A stretch of 64,000 nucleotides of DNA from Paracoccus sp. MKU1 (GTDB taxonomy: Bacteria; Pseudomonadota; Alphaproteobacteria; Rhodobacterales; Rhodobacteraceae), in the NCBI RefSeq assembly GCF_001447385.1, contig NZ_LLWQ01000213.1:1-64000 (forward strand). The letters run 5' to 3'. The notes beneath the pieces are model-generated. The model ran no database searches. It was not told the origin of the DNA and worked only from the letters and a program-made list of their open reading frames with translations. Each line of letters opens with the position of its first letter. The stretch's first letter is position 1. The position numbers and the translations under genes were made by a program. Positions 7,658-15,514 of this stretch are shown piece by piece.

Positions 7658-8888
7658 ACCAACCGCCGCCAATGTTCAGGCGCTGGATATCTTCCTGAAC
7701 CAGCACAAGGTCGGCACCATAGTCCGAACCCCGGGCGATTTCAACGCTTTCAGCTTCGATGCTGCCTATCGTGCGACAGGTGGATACCCCATCCTCAGTC
7801 TCTCCTTCCGGGCGGCGAATGGCGGGCTGCGCAAGGATCCGCGGCCGATCGCAGGTGCCCTGCCGGCCTTCTTCGCCAACCTGCTTCCCGAGGACAAGCT
7901 GCGCGATGCGATGGAAAAGCATCACGCCGGGCGCGTCCGTCCCGGCAATGACTTCGACCTGCTCGCGGCGCTCGGGGCCGACTTGCCCGGCGCAGTGCGC
8001 GCCCTTCCGGGCGACGGCCCTGCCCTGGCCCCGGCGAAGCCCACGCAGACGGCGCCGAAAGCTCGCTTCTCTCTGGCCGGCGTCCAGATGAAACTCTCGG
8101 TGATGAAGAACACCGGCAAGGGCGGCGGGCTGACCGTGCCGCTCGGCGACGGCGACGGACAATATATCGCCAAGTTCCCCTCCACAGCTTTTCCGGCGGT
8201 GTCGGAAAACGAATTTGCCAACCTCGCACTGGCCGAAGCGATCGGCATGGAGGTGCCCGAGCGCGAGCTGGTCACTCGTGACCAGTTCGACGGCATCCCA
8301 GCGGAATTCGAGACCATGACCGAGGGGCGGGTCCTGCTGCTGCGCCGCTTCGATCGCGGGCCGGGCGGCCAGCGCATCCATATCGAGGATTTCGCCCAGG
8401 TGTTCGGTATCCCCCCCGCGCGCAAATACGAAGGCGCAGCCTATCACGATATCGCATCAGCGCTCAGCATCGCCATTTCTCCGTTGGCGGCGCTGGAGTT
8501 TGTCCGGCGTCTCGCGCTCTCGGTGATCATGGGCAATGGCGACATGCACCTGAAAAACTGGTCGCTGATCTACCCCGGGGACGGCAACGCCCCTGCCCTC
8601 GCGCCCGTCTACGACCTGCTCTCGACCATCCCCTATCTTCCTGCGGACGACCTGGCCCTGTCGCTCGGCGGCGAGCGCGCCTTCAAAGCACTGACCTCGG
8701 CGCGCTGGAAGACTTTCGCCAACCGCGCCAAGCTCCCCGAACCCGCCGTTTTGAAGGCGGTTGCCGAAACCGTTCAGGCGGTCGACGCGCATTGGTGGAA
8801 TCTGCCCGAACGCGCCGTCGTACCCGGCGCGGTCCTGGAGCGCATCGACGCCCATGTCCGGACGATGACGGCCATTCTGGTCGGGTGA
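7647..8888 (+). CDS. hipA: HipA-like serine/threonine kinase toxin
   Basis: The 413-residue protein is a full-length HipA relative. FSLAGVQMK at 141-149 corresponds to the autophosphorylation loop of E. coli HipA (Ser142 aligning with Ser150). NGDMHLKNW at 297-305 is the catalytic loop (Asp299), and VYDLLST at 321-327 carries the metal-binding Asp323. E. coli HipA phosphorylates glutamyl-tRNA synthetase and stops growth; the target here is unknown. All key residues are present, so the toxin appears active and needs the hipB product. The ATG overlaps the hipB end. It is the last gene of the accessory region before the tRNA-His. Confidence 0.9.
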   Translation: MSAEPTAANVQALDIFLNQHKVGTIVRTPGDFNAFSFDAAYRATGGYPILSLSFRAANGGLRKDPRPIAGALPAFFANLLPEDKLRDAMEKHHAGRVRPGNDFDLLAALGADLPGAVRALPGDGPALAPAKPTQTAPKARFSLAGVQMKLSVMKNTGKGGGLTVPLGDGDGQYIAKFPSTAFPAVSENEFANLALAEAIGMEVPERELVTRDQFDGIPAEFETMTEGRVLLLRRFDRGPGGQRIHIEDFAQVFGIPPARKYEGAAYHDIASALSIAISPLAALEFVRRLALSVIMGNGDMHLKNWSLIYPGDGNAPALAPVYDLLSTIPYLPADDLALSLGGERAFKALTSARWKTFANRAKLPEPAVLKAVAETVQAVDAHWWNLPERAVVPGAVLERIDAHVRTMTAILVG

Positions 8889-9256
8889 CCGGGCGACCGA
8901 AGTCGGGAATTTCCGGACCAGCCCCAGTTGGTGATCATGGATCGGCAAGCCATATCGGCAGTGACAATCTGTCCAACCTAATGGCGGGACGGACACTCCA
9001 TTCAGACGAAATTCATTCAGCCTGCGCGGGTTGCATGAAGATCGCGGCTACGGCGGCTGAATCGCGACGTATCGCGCGAATGAGAAGGAAACAAAGCACG
9101 AAAACTCGTGTGCAAATACTGCACACATAACCCATCAAGCATTTGATTCACAACAACAATCCACCTTATCCATCATCGGCGCAACGGAAAGCCGGGCCGC
9201 ATCCGCGATGCCATTGTTCTGGACCGTGGTCATGGGTTCCGACTGCCTTATTGCGG
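8889..9256. other. gene-poor stretch between hipA and tRNA-His
   Basis: No credible gene is visible on either strand and no integrase remnant is recognisable. It contains a 19-bp dyad at 9108-9126 (GTGTGCA, 5 bases, TGCACAC) in A+T-rich surroundings. Position at the 3' side of a tRNA gene makes this the likely inner flank of an integration site. Confidence 0.5.
9108..9126. repeat. perfect 7+7 dyad, operator-like
   Basis: GTGTGCA and TGCACAC are perfect inverted repeats separated by AATAC. The symmetry and spacing fit a dimeric regulator or recombinase core site; no adjacent gene explains it. Confidence 0.5.
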
Positions 9257-9333
9257 TGGTACCGCCTCCCCGGCTCGAACGGGGGACCTCTAGATCCACA
9301 ATCTAGCGCTCTAACCAACTGAGCTAAGGCGGC
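9257..9333 (-). tRNA. tRNA-His (GTG)
   Basis: The cloverleaf is complete: acceptor GCCGCCT/AGGCGGT, D-arm, anticodon arm CTAGA-TTGTGGA-TCTAG with GTG anticodon, T-arm CCCCG-TTCGAGC-CGGGG, discriminator A and an encoded CCA (9259-9257). The base before G1 is T, so no G-1 is encoded, and position 73 is A instead of C. This matches the altered tRNA-His identity reported for a clade of Alphaproteobacteria. Its 3' end points at the accessory region. Confidence 0.95.
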
Positions 9334-9447
9334 ACAGGCGGGTATCTAGCCCCAGCACGGCGCCGGTGCAAGCCCGTCTTGCCGGTTTTTCGCATGCGGG
9401 TTAAGGAAAATCCCCAGATCCACCGGCCAGGCGCCAGGAGAACCAGC

Positions 9448-9675
9448 ATGAGCATCAACAGCCAAAGCGACATCGCCGCCAATCTTCAGATCGGCCCCAC
9501 CGACCACGGGATGGTCCGGATCTATGTCGAGGCCGAGAACATCGACCTGCCGCTGGATTTCGACCCCGAGGAGGCTGAGGAAATCGCCGAGGAGCTGCTG
9601 GCCGCCGCCGAGGCCGCGCGCAGCATCGGCGGTCCCGGCAAGCCGGGCAAGGGCGTCAAGAAGCCGCGCCGCTGA
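9448..9675 (+). CDS. small conserved protein, probably DUF6324 family
   Basis: The 75-residue acidic protein starts MSINSQSDIAANLQIGPTD and continues with MVRIYVEAENIDLPLDFDPEEAEEIAEELLAAAE... and a basic Lys/Arg tail. It resembles small Rhodobacterales proteins I recall as DUF6324; function is unknown. AGGAGA 6 bases upstream supports the ATG at 9448. Its 3' end overlaps the convergent mmcB gene by 20 bases. Confidence 0.72.
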   Translation: MSINSQSDIAANLQIGPTDHGMVRIYVEAENIDLPLDFDPEEAEEIAEELLAAAEAARSIGGPGKPGKGVKKPRR

Positions 9676-10132
9676 TCCCCATCGGATCGGTCAGCGCCAG
9701 CAGCCGCGCCGTCGAGACCCGGGCGATGTCGCGCAGAAGCCGGCTGCGCCGTGCCCCCGCCAGCCGCGATTCGGGACCCATGCGGATCAGCTCGGCACCC
9801 CAGGGATCGGCGCGGATCAGGCCCGAGTCCTCGGGCAGCAACTCCTCGGGGAAATCGGCATCCACTGCCCAGAAGAAGCGGTCGCAGAACTGCAGATAGC
9901 CCCGCCATTTCCGGTCCGAGACGAAATCGGCCCGGCAGCTCTTGCATTCGACGACCCAGATTTCTCCCTTGGGCGAGACCGAGATCACGTCGACCCGCAG
10001 CCCGCCCGTCGGCACGAACTCCGGCAGCGCGGCATGGCCAAGCCCGGTCAGCAGCCGCGCCACCCCGCGCGTCAGCCGCTGCCCCGGCAGGGCGGGCAGA
10101 AGATCGGCGGTCGGATCGGCGGCGCTGCTCAT
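9656..10132 (-). CDS. mmcB: MmcB-family DNA repair protein
   Basis: The 158-residue protein has the PD-(D/E)XK-like core of MmcB: LRVDVISVSPKGEIWVVECKSCRADFVSDRKWRGY at about residues 45-79, with Asp48, Glu62 and Lys64 as probable catalytic triad, then FCDRFFWAVDADFPEELLP. Caulobacter MmcB is an SOS-linked repair protein acting with the ImuABC mutagenesis system. It stands alone here, convergent with the small acidic protein gene. The start ATG at 10132 agrees with the family length of about 150 residues. Confidence 0.83.
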   Translation of the reverse strand: MSSAADPTADLLPALPGQRLTRGVARLLTGLGHAALPEFVPTGGLRVDVISVSPKGEIWVVECKSCRADFVSDRKWRGYLQFCDRFFWAVDADFPEELLPEDSGLIRADPWGAELIRMGPESRLAGARRSRLLRDIARVSTARLLALTDPMGISGAAS

Positions 10133-10404
10133 GCGCCCACCATGAACGAAAGGGAAACATTTCGCAAGCCCGCGTCGCCCTTGCAGCCCGTGGGCGGCCG
10201 TCCTATCTTTGGGGCTGGCGGGTTTCTGCTCTTCTCGTGCGCGGCCATTTTTCTCACTGGCCTATAATTTCACCGAGGGGGCTGGCTCTGTCGGGGCCCT
10301 GGTCCCGTTATCCGGCGCCCACCTGGACATCCAGGCTTTCGGGGAAACCTGCGCCGCCACGGTCGCTGCGGTTCCCGCCACCGCTTTCCCTTTCCTCCGC
10401 CCAT
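10133..10404. other. intergenic region without a recognised gene
   Basis: Apart from the promoter region expected for mmcB just right of 10132 and the terminator at its far end, I see no gene. A short plus-strand frame near 10209-10406 lacks a ribosome site and any family feature. Confidence 0.5.
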
Positions 10405-10431
10405 GAAAAAAGGGCGGCCCGAAGGCCGCCC
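10405..10431 (-). terminator. Rho-independent terminator of the DUF481 gene
   Basis: A perfect 8-bp GC stem (GGGCGGCC/GGCCGCCC around a 4-base loop) is followed on the minus strand by a run of six or seven T residues, about 35 bases past the stop codon. Confidence 0.88.
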
Positions 10432-10465
10432 ATGGAGAGAGAGGAGGGATCTTCTTTCTGCTCGA

Positions 10466-11377
10466 TCAGAAGCCGTAGACCAGCGACACGCCCAGCGTGT
10501 TGTCGGTGCGGATCGCGCGGTCCGAGACATATTCGGTTTTGTAGGACACGCGGGTCGCCAAGGCGTCGGACATCTTGAAGTTCAGGCCCAGTTCGTTGGT
10601 GGCCGTGTCGTTGCTGTCCGAGGTCAGGTAGTCAGTATCGTTGGTCAGGAAGAAGTTGTCGTTGATGCGGTGATAGAACCGCGACGACAGGATGTAGCCG
10701 ACTTCCGTGTCCGAGGTGTAGGTGCGGGGATCGGCGTCTTCCAGTTCCACCTTCTTGGTGTAGCGCACGCCGACACCGGCCTGCACGCGCCAAGCGGTCG
10801 TGTCGGTGTTGATCACGCGATAGCCCGGACCCACGCCGAGGAAGGCGTCACGCTTGAGCCGGCCCTGCTGATCGGCGATCTCCTCGGCGGTCAGGCCCTC
10901 GAAGTCGCCAGCCAGGCCGTCGGTCGCCAGGCGGCCCAGGGCGAAGGCATAGAAGCGCTCGTTGATGTTGTAGAGACCGTCATAGATGACATAGGTCTTT
11001 TCGGTATCCTTGTCGCCGTCGTCGTCTTCGCCATATTCAAGCAGGATGCCGACCGATTGCGAGAAGGCGCCCTGGTTGTGCGACAGGCGGCCGGCCAGGC
11101 TGAAGTCCTGGTTTTCGTTGTTGCCGGTGCGGCCGGCATAGGTCAGCGCGACCGAACCGAAGGTGCCTTGGCGGCGCTCGGGATTGCCGAAGCGATAGGC
11201 GTCGGACGAGCGGTCGAAATCGTCGCGGACCGCCTCCTCGACGTCCCGCATCTGTTCGTTGACTTCCGTGATGCCGGTGGCATCGGCGCCCGTGGCGATT
11301 TCGGATTGCGCGAAAGCGGGGGCCGAGAACGCGGCGGCCAGGGCGGTGGCACCGGCGAGGTAAGCAAGCGTCTTCAT
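10466..11377 (-). CDS. DUF481-family outer membrane beta-barrel protein
   Basis: The 303-residue precursor begins with a Sec signal peptide (MKTLAYLAGATALAAAFSAPAFA, cleavage near residue 23), then an acidic N-terminal segment and a C-terminal half of alternating hydrophobic/polar strands. These include AWRVQAGVGVRYT, VGYILSSRFYHRI, NFFLTNDTDYLTSD and LATRVSYKTEYVSD, ending in YGF. A terminal Phe after alternating residues is the signal for outer-membrane insertion by the Bam complex. This matches DUF481 proteins, whose function is not known. It is a single-gene unit with its own terminator. AAAGGA lies upstream of the ATG at 11377. Confidence 0.83.
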   Translation of the reverse strand: MKTLAYLAGATALAAAFSAPAFAQSEIATGADATGITEVNEQMRDVEEAVRDDFDRSSDAYRFGNPERRQGTFGSVALTYAGRTGNNENQDFSLAGRLSHNQGAFSQSVGILLEYGEDDDGDKDTEKTYVIYDGLYNINERFYAFALGRLATDGLAGDFEGLTAEEIADQQGRLKRDAFLGVGPGYRVINTDTTAWRVQAGVGVRYTKKVELEDADPRTYTSDTEVGYILSSRFYHRINDNFFLTNDTDYLTSDSNDTATNELGLNFKMSDALATRVSYKTEYVSDRAIRTDNTLGVSLVYGF

Positions 11378-11697
11378 TGTGTCAGTCCTTTTCCGAACCG
11401 TTTCGTGTCCGTGGTACCGGCCTTCCGGGGCCACGAGCATCTCTGCTGGCCCAGAGGTAGAACCGCGCCGCCGGCTGATAAAGGGGGCCGGAAAATTGCG
11501 GACCGACTCTCAAAAACGTGAAATTCCCTGGGAACCGGCACGTCGGCGGAAAATGGATCATGCAAAATTGTGATGAAACCAATTCGCCGCATGGTTGCAT
11601 GACAATTTCCACAGCGACGTCAGTTGGTAATAGGGCACCACATCGCTCACGAAAGACGACGTTCCGGTAACATGCGCGGGACGGGCCCTGCCTGCAC
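11378..11697. other. intergenic region, promoter of the DUF481 gene expected
   Basis: No gene is seen. The segment near 11558-11610 contains short inverted repeats (AAATTGT with ACAATTT, CATGCAA with TTGCATG) in A+T-rich DNA that could be regulatory, but no clear -35/-10 pair stands out. Confidence 0.4.
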
Positions 11698-11725
11698 AAA
11701 AAAAGGGCAGCCGCGAGGGGCTGCC
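11698..11725 (-). terminator. Rho-independent terminator ending the rib-nusB operon
   Basis: On the minus strand a 7-bp stem (GGCAGCC/GGCTGCC, 6-base loop) is followed by CCC and seven T residues. It lies 65 bases past the stop of the small membrane protein gene that ends the ribE-ribBA-ribH-nusB transcript. Confidence 0.85.
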
Positions 11726-11790
11726 GGCAAGGTAAAATTGTTGCGAAAGGCCCACAGTGGCGCCGCAAAAATGCAGCGGCGCAAACCCGG

Positions 11791-12096
11791 TCAGCGCGGG
11801 CGCGCAGCGGCGGGGGCCAGAGCCGGTGCGGGCCGGCGGCGAATCCGCTGCCGCAGCCCGCCGCGCGGGCCGTCCCGGCGTGCCATCAACATGACGCGAA
11901 TGCCGAACTGCACGCCGGAAAACAGGATGGTATGGAAAAACACCAGCATCAGCACGGCGATCCAGCCGCCACGCGTCGCGGTCACCAAATGCCGCAGCGT
12001 GGCCACGTCCAGCGCCAGCAGCAGCGCGGTGAACACCAGCGCCAGCACGAAGCCGATGGCGATACTGACGATATACAGCCGGATCAGTTGCGGCAT
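11791..12096 (-). CDS. small two-helix membrane protein of unknown function
   Basis: The 101-residue protein has two predicted membrane segments (LYIVSIAIGFVLALVFTALL near residues 8-27 and GWIAVLMLVFFHTILFSGVQ near 45-64) and a basic C-terminal tail rich in Arg, Ala and Pro. I do not recognise a characterised family; small proteins of this kind follow nusB in related genomes. The ATG at 12096 with GGAAAG upstream is preferred over a TTG at 12123. It lies about 85 bases after nusB on the same strand and ends at a strong terminator, so it is probably the last gene of the operon. Confidence 0.65.
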   Translation of the reverse strand: MPQLIRLYIVSIAIGFVLALVFTALLLALDVATLRHLVTATRGGWIAVLMLVFFHTILFSGVQFGIRVMLMARRDGPRGGLRQRIRRRPAPALAPAAARPR

Positions 12097-12181
12097 GTTC
12101 TTTCCCGGAAGCTGCTGGACCAAACCATTCTAGCGCGGATTGCGGCAAAGCCCGAGGGGAAAATGCCGCCTGCGGGCCGCG

Positions 12182-12682
12182 TCAGAATGCGTCGGGCCGG
12201 GCCTCGCGCGCCATATGGTCCAGCACGGCATTGACGAATTTCGACTCGCGGCCCTCGGCGAAGAAGGTCTGCGCCAGCCGGACATATTCGGTAATGACCA
12301 CCTTGGGCGGCGTCTTGGGCGTCACCAACTCCGCCCCCGCGGCCCGGAAAACCGAGCGCAGCACCGGGTCGATGCGGCCGATCGGCCATTTCGCCACCAG
12401 GGCGCGGTCGGTCATCTGGTCGATCTTGGACTGCCAGGTGACGGCATCGTCCACGATGCGGGTGAACAGTGCCTGATCCGCCTCGGCCGAGACGATATCC
12501 TCGTCCTCGTCCTCGCGGCCGATGCGCCAAGTCAGGAATTCGCGCTGCACGCGGTCGGCCGACTGGCCCGCCGCCTCCATCTGGAACAGCGCCTGCACCG
12601 CATAAAGCCGCGCGGCCGCGGCGCGGGCCTGCCGCACCTGCCGGTCGCCTTCGCGGCGCGTCTTGTCGCCCGACCCGCTCAT
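12182..12682 (-). CDS. nusB: transcription antitermination factor NusB
   Basis: The 166-residue protein has the all-helical NusB fold pattern: RAAAARLYAVQALFQME near residues 20-36, then DRALVAKWPIGRIDPVLRSVFRAAGAEL and the ending AQTFFAEGRESKFVNAVLDHMARE. NusB binds boxA RNA with NusE (S10) for rRNA antitermination. Its start overlaps the ribH stop as ATGA, the conserved ribH-nusB coupling of many bacteria. Confidence 0.95.
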   Translation of the reverse strand: MSGSGDKTRREGDRQVRQARAAAARLYAVQALFQMEAAGQSADRVQREFLTWRIGREDEDEDIVSAEADQALFTRIVDDAVTWQSKIDQMTDRALVAKWPIGRIDPVLRSVFRAAGAELVTPKTPPKVVITEYVRLAQTFFAEGRESKFVNAVLDHMAREARPDAF

Positions 12683-13230
12683 GCGCTGCCGGGCCCGTCG
12701 ATTTCGCCGGCCAGCTTGATGACGTCGCGCGGCGCCGCGGCGTCACCGCGCGGCGATTGCGCCGCCCAGCCGCGCTTGAGCGCGACCAGGTGCAGCGCCG
12801 CCGCCGCCGCGCCGCCGCCCTTGTTCTGGCCCTGCGGATCGGCGCGGACCTCGGCCTGCTCGTAATTCTCGACCGTCAGGATGCCGTTGCCGATGCAATG
12901 CCCTTGCAGGCCCAGCAGCGTCAGCCCGCGCGAGCTGTCGTTGCAGACGGTGTCGTAATGCGTCGTCTCGCCCCGGATCACGCAACCCAGCGCCACGTAG
13001 CCGTCATAGAGATTGCGGCTGGCGGCCAGGGCAATGGCGCTGGGGATCTCCAGCGCGCCGGGCACCTCGACCAGATCGACCGCGGCGCCGGCGGCTTCCG
13101 CCACGGCGCGCGCGCCGGCGATCATCCCGTCGGCGATCTGGCGGTAATAGGGCGCGACCACGATCAGCAGGCGCGCGCCGCCCTCGATCCGGGGCAGCGG
13201 CAATTGATGATGTTCGATGCTGGCGGCCAT
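12679..13230 (-). CDS. ribH: 6,7-dimethyl-8-ribityllumazine synthase
   Basis: The 183-residue protein joins 5-amino-6-ribitylaminouracil with dihydroxybutanone phosphate. Family signatures: LLIVVAPYYRQIADGM near residues 21-36, VDLVEVPGALEIPSAI near 51-66, YVALGCVIRGETTHYD and GLTLLGLQGHCIGNGILTVENYEQA; the catalytic His is in ETTHYD. The C-terminal tail is a little longer than usual. The ATG at 13230 lies four bases after the ribBA stop. Confidence 0.95.
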   Translation of the reverse strand: MAASIEHHQLPLPRIEGGARLLIVVAPYYRQIADGMIAGARAVAEAAGAAVDLVEVPGALEIPSAIALAASRNLYDGYVALGCVIRGETTHYDTVCNDSSRGLTLLGLQGHCIGNGILTVENYEQAEVRADPQGQNKGGGAAAAALHLVALKRGWAAQSPRGDAAAPRDVIKLAGEIDGPGSA

Positions 13231-13234
13231 GGGG

Positions 13235-14353
13235 TCACTCGTTGGGAATCGAACGGGTGGAATGGATCGAAAGCCCGTAGGCGTCAAGCCCGACCACCTT
13301 GACCGGCGCCGAATTGGTCAGCACCACCAGCTCCGACAGGCCGAGCGCGGACAGGATCTGCGCGCCAAGCCCGTATTGCCGCAGCACATGCGAGGACACC
13401 TCGTCCTGGCGCGGCAGGCGCGGCTCCAGATCGCGGAACAGCACCACCACCCCCCTGCCCTCCTCGGCGATGATGCGCATCGCGGCGCCGAGGGTGCCGG
13501 CATTCTCGCGCCCGATGCCCAGCACGTCATGCAGCGGGTCCAGCACGTGCATGCGCACCGGGACCGGGCCGGGTGCGGTCAGGTCGCCCTTGGTCAGCAC
13601 GATATGCTCGGCGCCCGAGGTCTCGTCGGCAAAGATGCGCATCATCCAGTCGCCGCCAAAGATCGAATGCACAGCGCGCTGGCCGCGCTCGGCGATCAGG
13701 TTGTCGTGGCGGCGGCGATAGGCGATCAGGTCGCTGATGGTGCCGATCTTCAGCCCGTGTTTCTGGGCAAAGGCGATCAGGTCCGGCAGCCGCGCCATCG
13801 AGCCGTCCTCGTTCATGATCTCGCAGATCACGCCCGAGGCATTCAGCCCCGCCAGCCGCGCCACGTCCACCGCCGCCTCGGTATGGCCGGCGCGCACCAG
13901 CACGCCGCCGTCGCGGGCGCGCAGCGGAAAGACATGGCCGGGAGTGGCGATGTCGGCCGCGCCCTTGCTCGGGTCGATGGCCACCGCCACGGTATGGGCG
14001 CGGTCATGGGCCGAGATGCCGGTGGTCACGCCCTCGCGCGCCTCGATCGACATGGTGAAGGCGGTTTCGTGCCGGCTGGAATTCTTGGGGCTCATCAGTT
14101 GCAGGCCGAGCGCGTCGATTCGCGCCGCCGGCATGGCCAGGCAGATCAGCCCGCGGCCATGCGTGGCCATGAAGTTGATCGCCTCGGGCGTGGCCATCTG
14201 TGCCGGGATGACCAGATCGCCCTCGTTCTCGCGGTCCTCGTGATCGACCAGGATGAACATGCGGCCGTTGCGGGCCTCGTTGATGATCTCCTCGGTGGGA
14301 GAGATCGCGTCGGACCAGTCACGCTCGACCGGTCCCGGCTTGTCATAGTGCAT
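13235..14353 (-). CDS. ribB: 3,4-dihydroxy-2-butanone-4-phosphate synthase with degenerate GTP cyclohydrolase II domain
   Basis: The 372-residue protein has a complete RibB half: ILVDHEDRENEGDLVIPAQ near residues 33-51, TPGHVFPLRARDGGVLVRAGHTEAAVD and GVICEIMNEDGSMAR. This half makes the four-carbon unit from ribulose 5-phosphate. The C-terminal half is RibA-like in length, but the zinc-site region reads MHVLDPLHDVLG and has lost all three cysteines of active GTP cyclohydrolase II, so it should not open GTP. A separate RibA is expected elsewhere. The ATG at 14353 is chosen because CAGGAGCG lies just upstream. It overlaps the unknown gene before it by 11 bases. Confidence 0.93.
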   Translation of the reverse strand: MHYDKPGPVERDWSDAISPTEEIINEARNGRMFILVDHEDRENEGDLVIPAQMATPEAINFMATHGRGLICLAMPAARIDALGLQLMSPKNSSRHETAFTMSIEAREGVTTGISAHDRAHTVAVAIDPSKGAADIATPGHVFPLRARDGGVLVRAGHTEAAVDVARLAGLNASGVICEIMNEDGSMARLPDLIAFAQKHGLKIGTISDLIAYRRRHDNLIAERGQRAVHSIFGGDWMMRIFADETSGAEHIVLTKGDLTAPGPVPVRMHVLDPLHDVLGIGRENAGTLGAAMRIIAEEGRGVVVLFRDLEPRLPRQDEVSSHVLRQYGLGAQILSALGLSELVVLTNSAPVKVVGLDAYGLSIHSTRSIPNE

Positions 14354-14921
14354 CCGCCGCTCCTGCAAAGAACTTCTGGCCGGTGACGAAACCCGCCAGC
14401 CCGCCCGCCATCATCATTTCCCGCTCATGCCCGGTCTCGCCGATCATCAGCACCGTATCGCCGGGCAGGCCCTGAGCCTTCAGCCAGCCCTTCATCCTGT
14501 CCCGCATCGCCGACCAGCTGTCGCCAAAGGGCGGCAGGCGTTCGGCCGAGACCGCCCCGATCTGCACCGCGATCACATCCGGCGCAAGCCCCGGCGCGCA
14601 GCCCAGATGCGGCGCGGCGGCACTTTGCGCGATGCGCCTGCGCTCGGCCGCGCCGACCGGCTGGTGGTCGCGGAACACTCCCAGCGCGTTCGTCGAATAG
14701 AGAAAGGCCACCAGGTCGCGGCCCGTCGTCGCCCGCACCCCGGCATAGGTCTTGTAGTCCAGCCCCAGCTCCTTCGCCCGGCGGACCTGCATGCGCACCA
14801 CCTCGACCGGCAGTCGCGCGCCCAGCAGTTCGCGCCGCGCCACGGACCAGCAATGGGCGCGAAAGCCGTGACCCGCCAGCGCGGCCAGCGCCGGGCCGCG
14901 ATTATGGCCGATCCCGGCCAT
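14343..14921 (-). CDS. conserved protein of unknown function in the riboflavin operon (IGHN-type N-terminus)
   Basis: I do not recognise a characterised family. The 192-residue protein starts MAGIGHNRGP, a short N-terminal motif seen in many unrelated alphaproteobacterial proteins. It continues with FRAHCWSVARRELLGARLPVEVVRMQVRRAKELGLDYKTY, GRDLVAFLYSTNALGVFRD and a C-terminal half containing APDVIAVQIGAV and PGDTVLMIGETGHEREMM. It has no signal peptide or membrane segment. Tight coupling on both sides (stop/start overlap with ribE, 11-base overlap with ribBA) implies co-translation with the riboflavin enzymes. A missing pathway step, such as the phosphatase between RibD and RibH, would be a tempting role, but nothing in the sequence shows it. 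Confidence 0.85.
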   Translation of the reverse strand: MAGIGHNRGPALAALAGHGFRAHCWSVARRELLGARLPVEVVRMQVRRAKELGLDYKTYAGVRATTGRDLVAFLYSTNALGVFRDHQPVGAAERRRIAQSAAAPHLGCAPGLAPDVIAVQIGAVSAERLPPFGDSWSAMRDRMKGWLKAQGLPGDTVLMIGETGHEREMMMAGGLAGFVTGQKFFAGAADAL

Positions 14922-15514
14922 CAGCCCGCCTCGGCCAGCCGCGCGACATAGCGCGCCAGCGTGTCGATTTCCAGGTTCACCTCGTCGCCCGCCTGCACCT
15001 CGCCCCAGGTGGTCACCGCCTGGGTATGCGGGATGACGTTCACGCCGAAGCGGTCGCCCTCGACCTCGTTCACCGTCAGCGAGGTGCCGTTCAGCGCCAC
15101 CGAGCCCTTGGGTGCGATGAAGCGCGCCAGCGCCTTGGGCGCGCGCAGGGTGATACGGGTGCTGTCGCCCTCGTCGCGCATCTCCTCGATCACCGCGACG
15201 CCGTCGACATGGCCCGAGACGATATGCCCGCCCAGCTCGTCGCCGACGCGCAGGGCGCGCTCCAGGTTCAGCCGCTTGCCGGGCGCCCAGCCATTGGCGC
15301 CGATATTGGTCTTGGAGATGGTCTCGGCCGAGATGTCCACGTCGAACCAGTCCGATCCCCTCTCGACCACGGTCAGGCAGATGCCGTCGCAGGCGATCGA
15401 GGCGCCCAGATCGACCCCCGCCATCTCGTAATGGCAGGAGATCCGCGCCCGCATGTCGCCGCGCATCTCGACGCGGGAAACCTCGCCGATATCGGTGATG
15501 ATGCCGGTAAACAT
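14921..15514 (-). CDS. ribE: riboflavin synthase alpha chain
   Basis: The 197-residue protein starts with the invariant MFTGIITDIGEV and holds two tandem lumazine-binding domains (about residues 1-95 and 96-190). The first has CDGICLTVVERGSDWFDVDISAETI; the second has GHIVSGHVDGVAVIEE and VALNGTSLTVNEVEGDRFGVNVIPHT. It dismutates two ribityllumazine molecules into riboflavin. It is the first gene of the minus-strand unit ribE-unknown-ribBA-ribH-nusB. I see no FMN riboswitch in the 217-base gap upstream. Confidence 0.95.
   Translation of the reverse strand: MFTGIITDIGEVSRVEMRGDMRARISCHYEMAGVDLGASIACDGICLTVVERGSDWFDVDISAETISKTNIGANGWAPGKRLNLERALRVGDELGGHIVSGHVDGVAVIEEMRDEGDSTRITLRAPKALARFIAPKGSVALNGTSLTVNEVEGDRFGVNVIPHTQAVTTWGEVQAGDEVNLEIDTLARYVARLAEAG

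Noticed and set aside
10209..10406. Possible 65-residue plus-strand gene in the mmcB-DUF481 gap
   Set aside because: No Shine-Dalgarno sequence, unusual composition and no recognisable feature; more likely noncoding.
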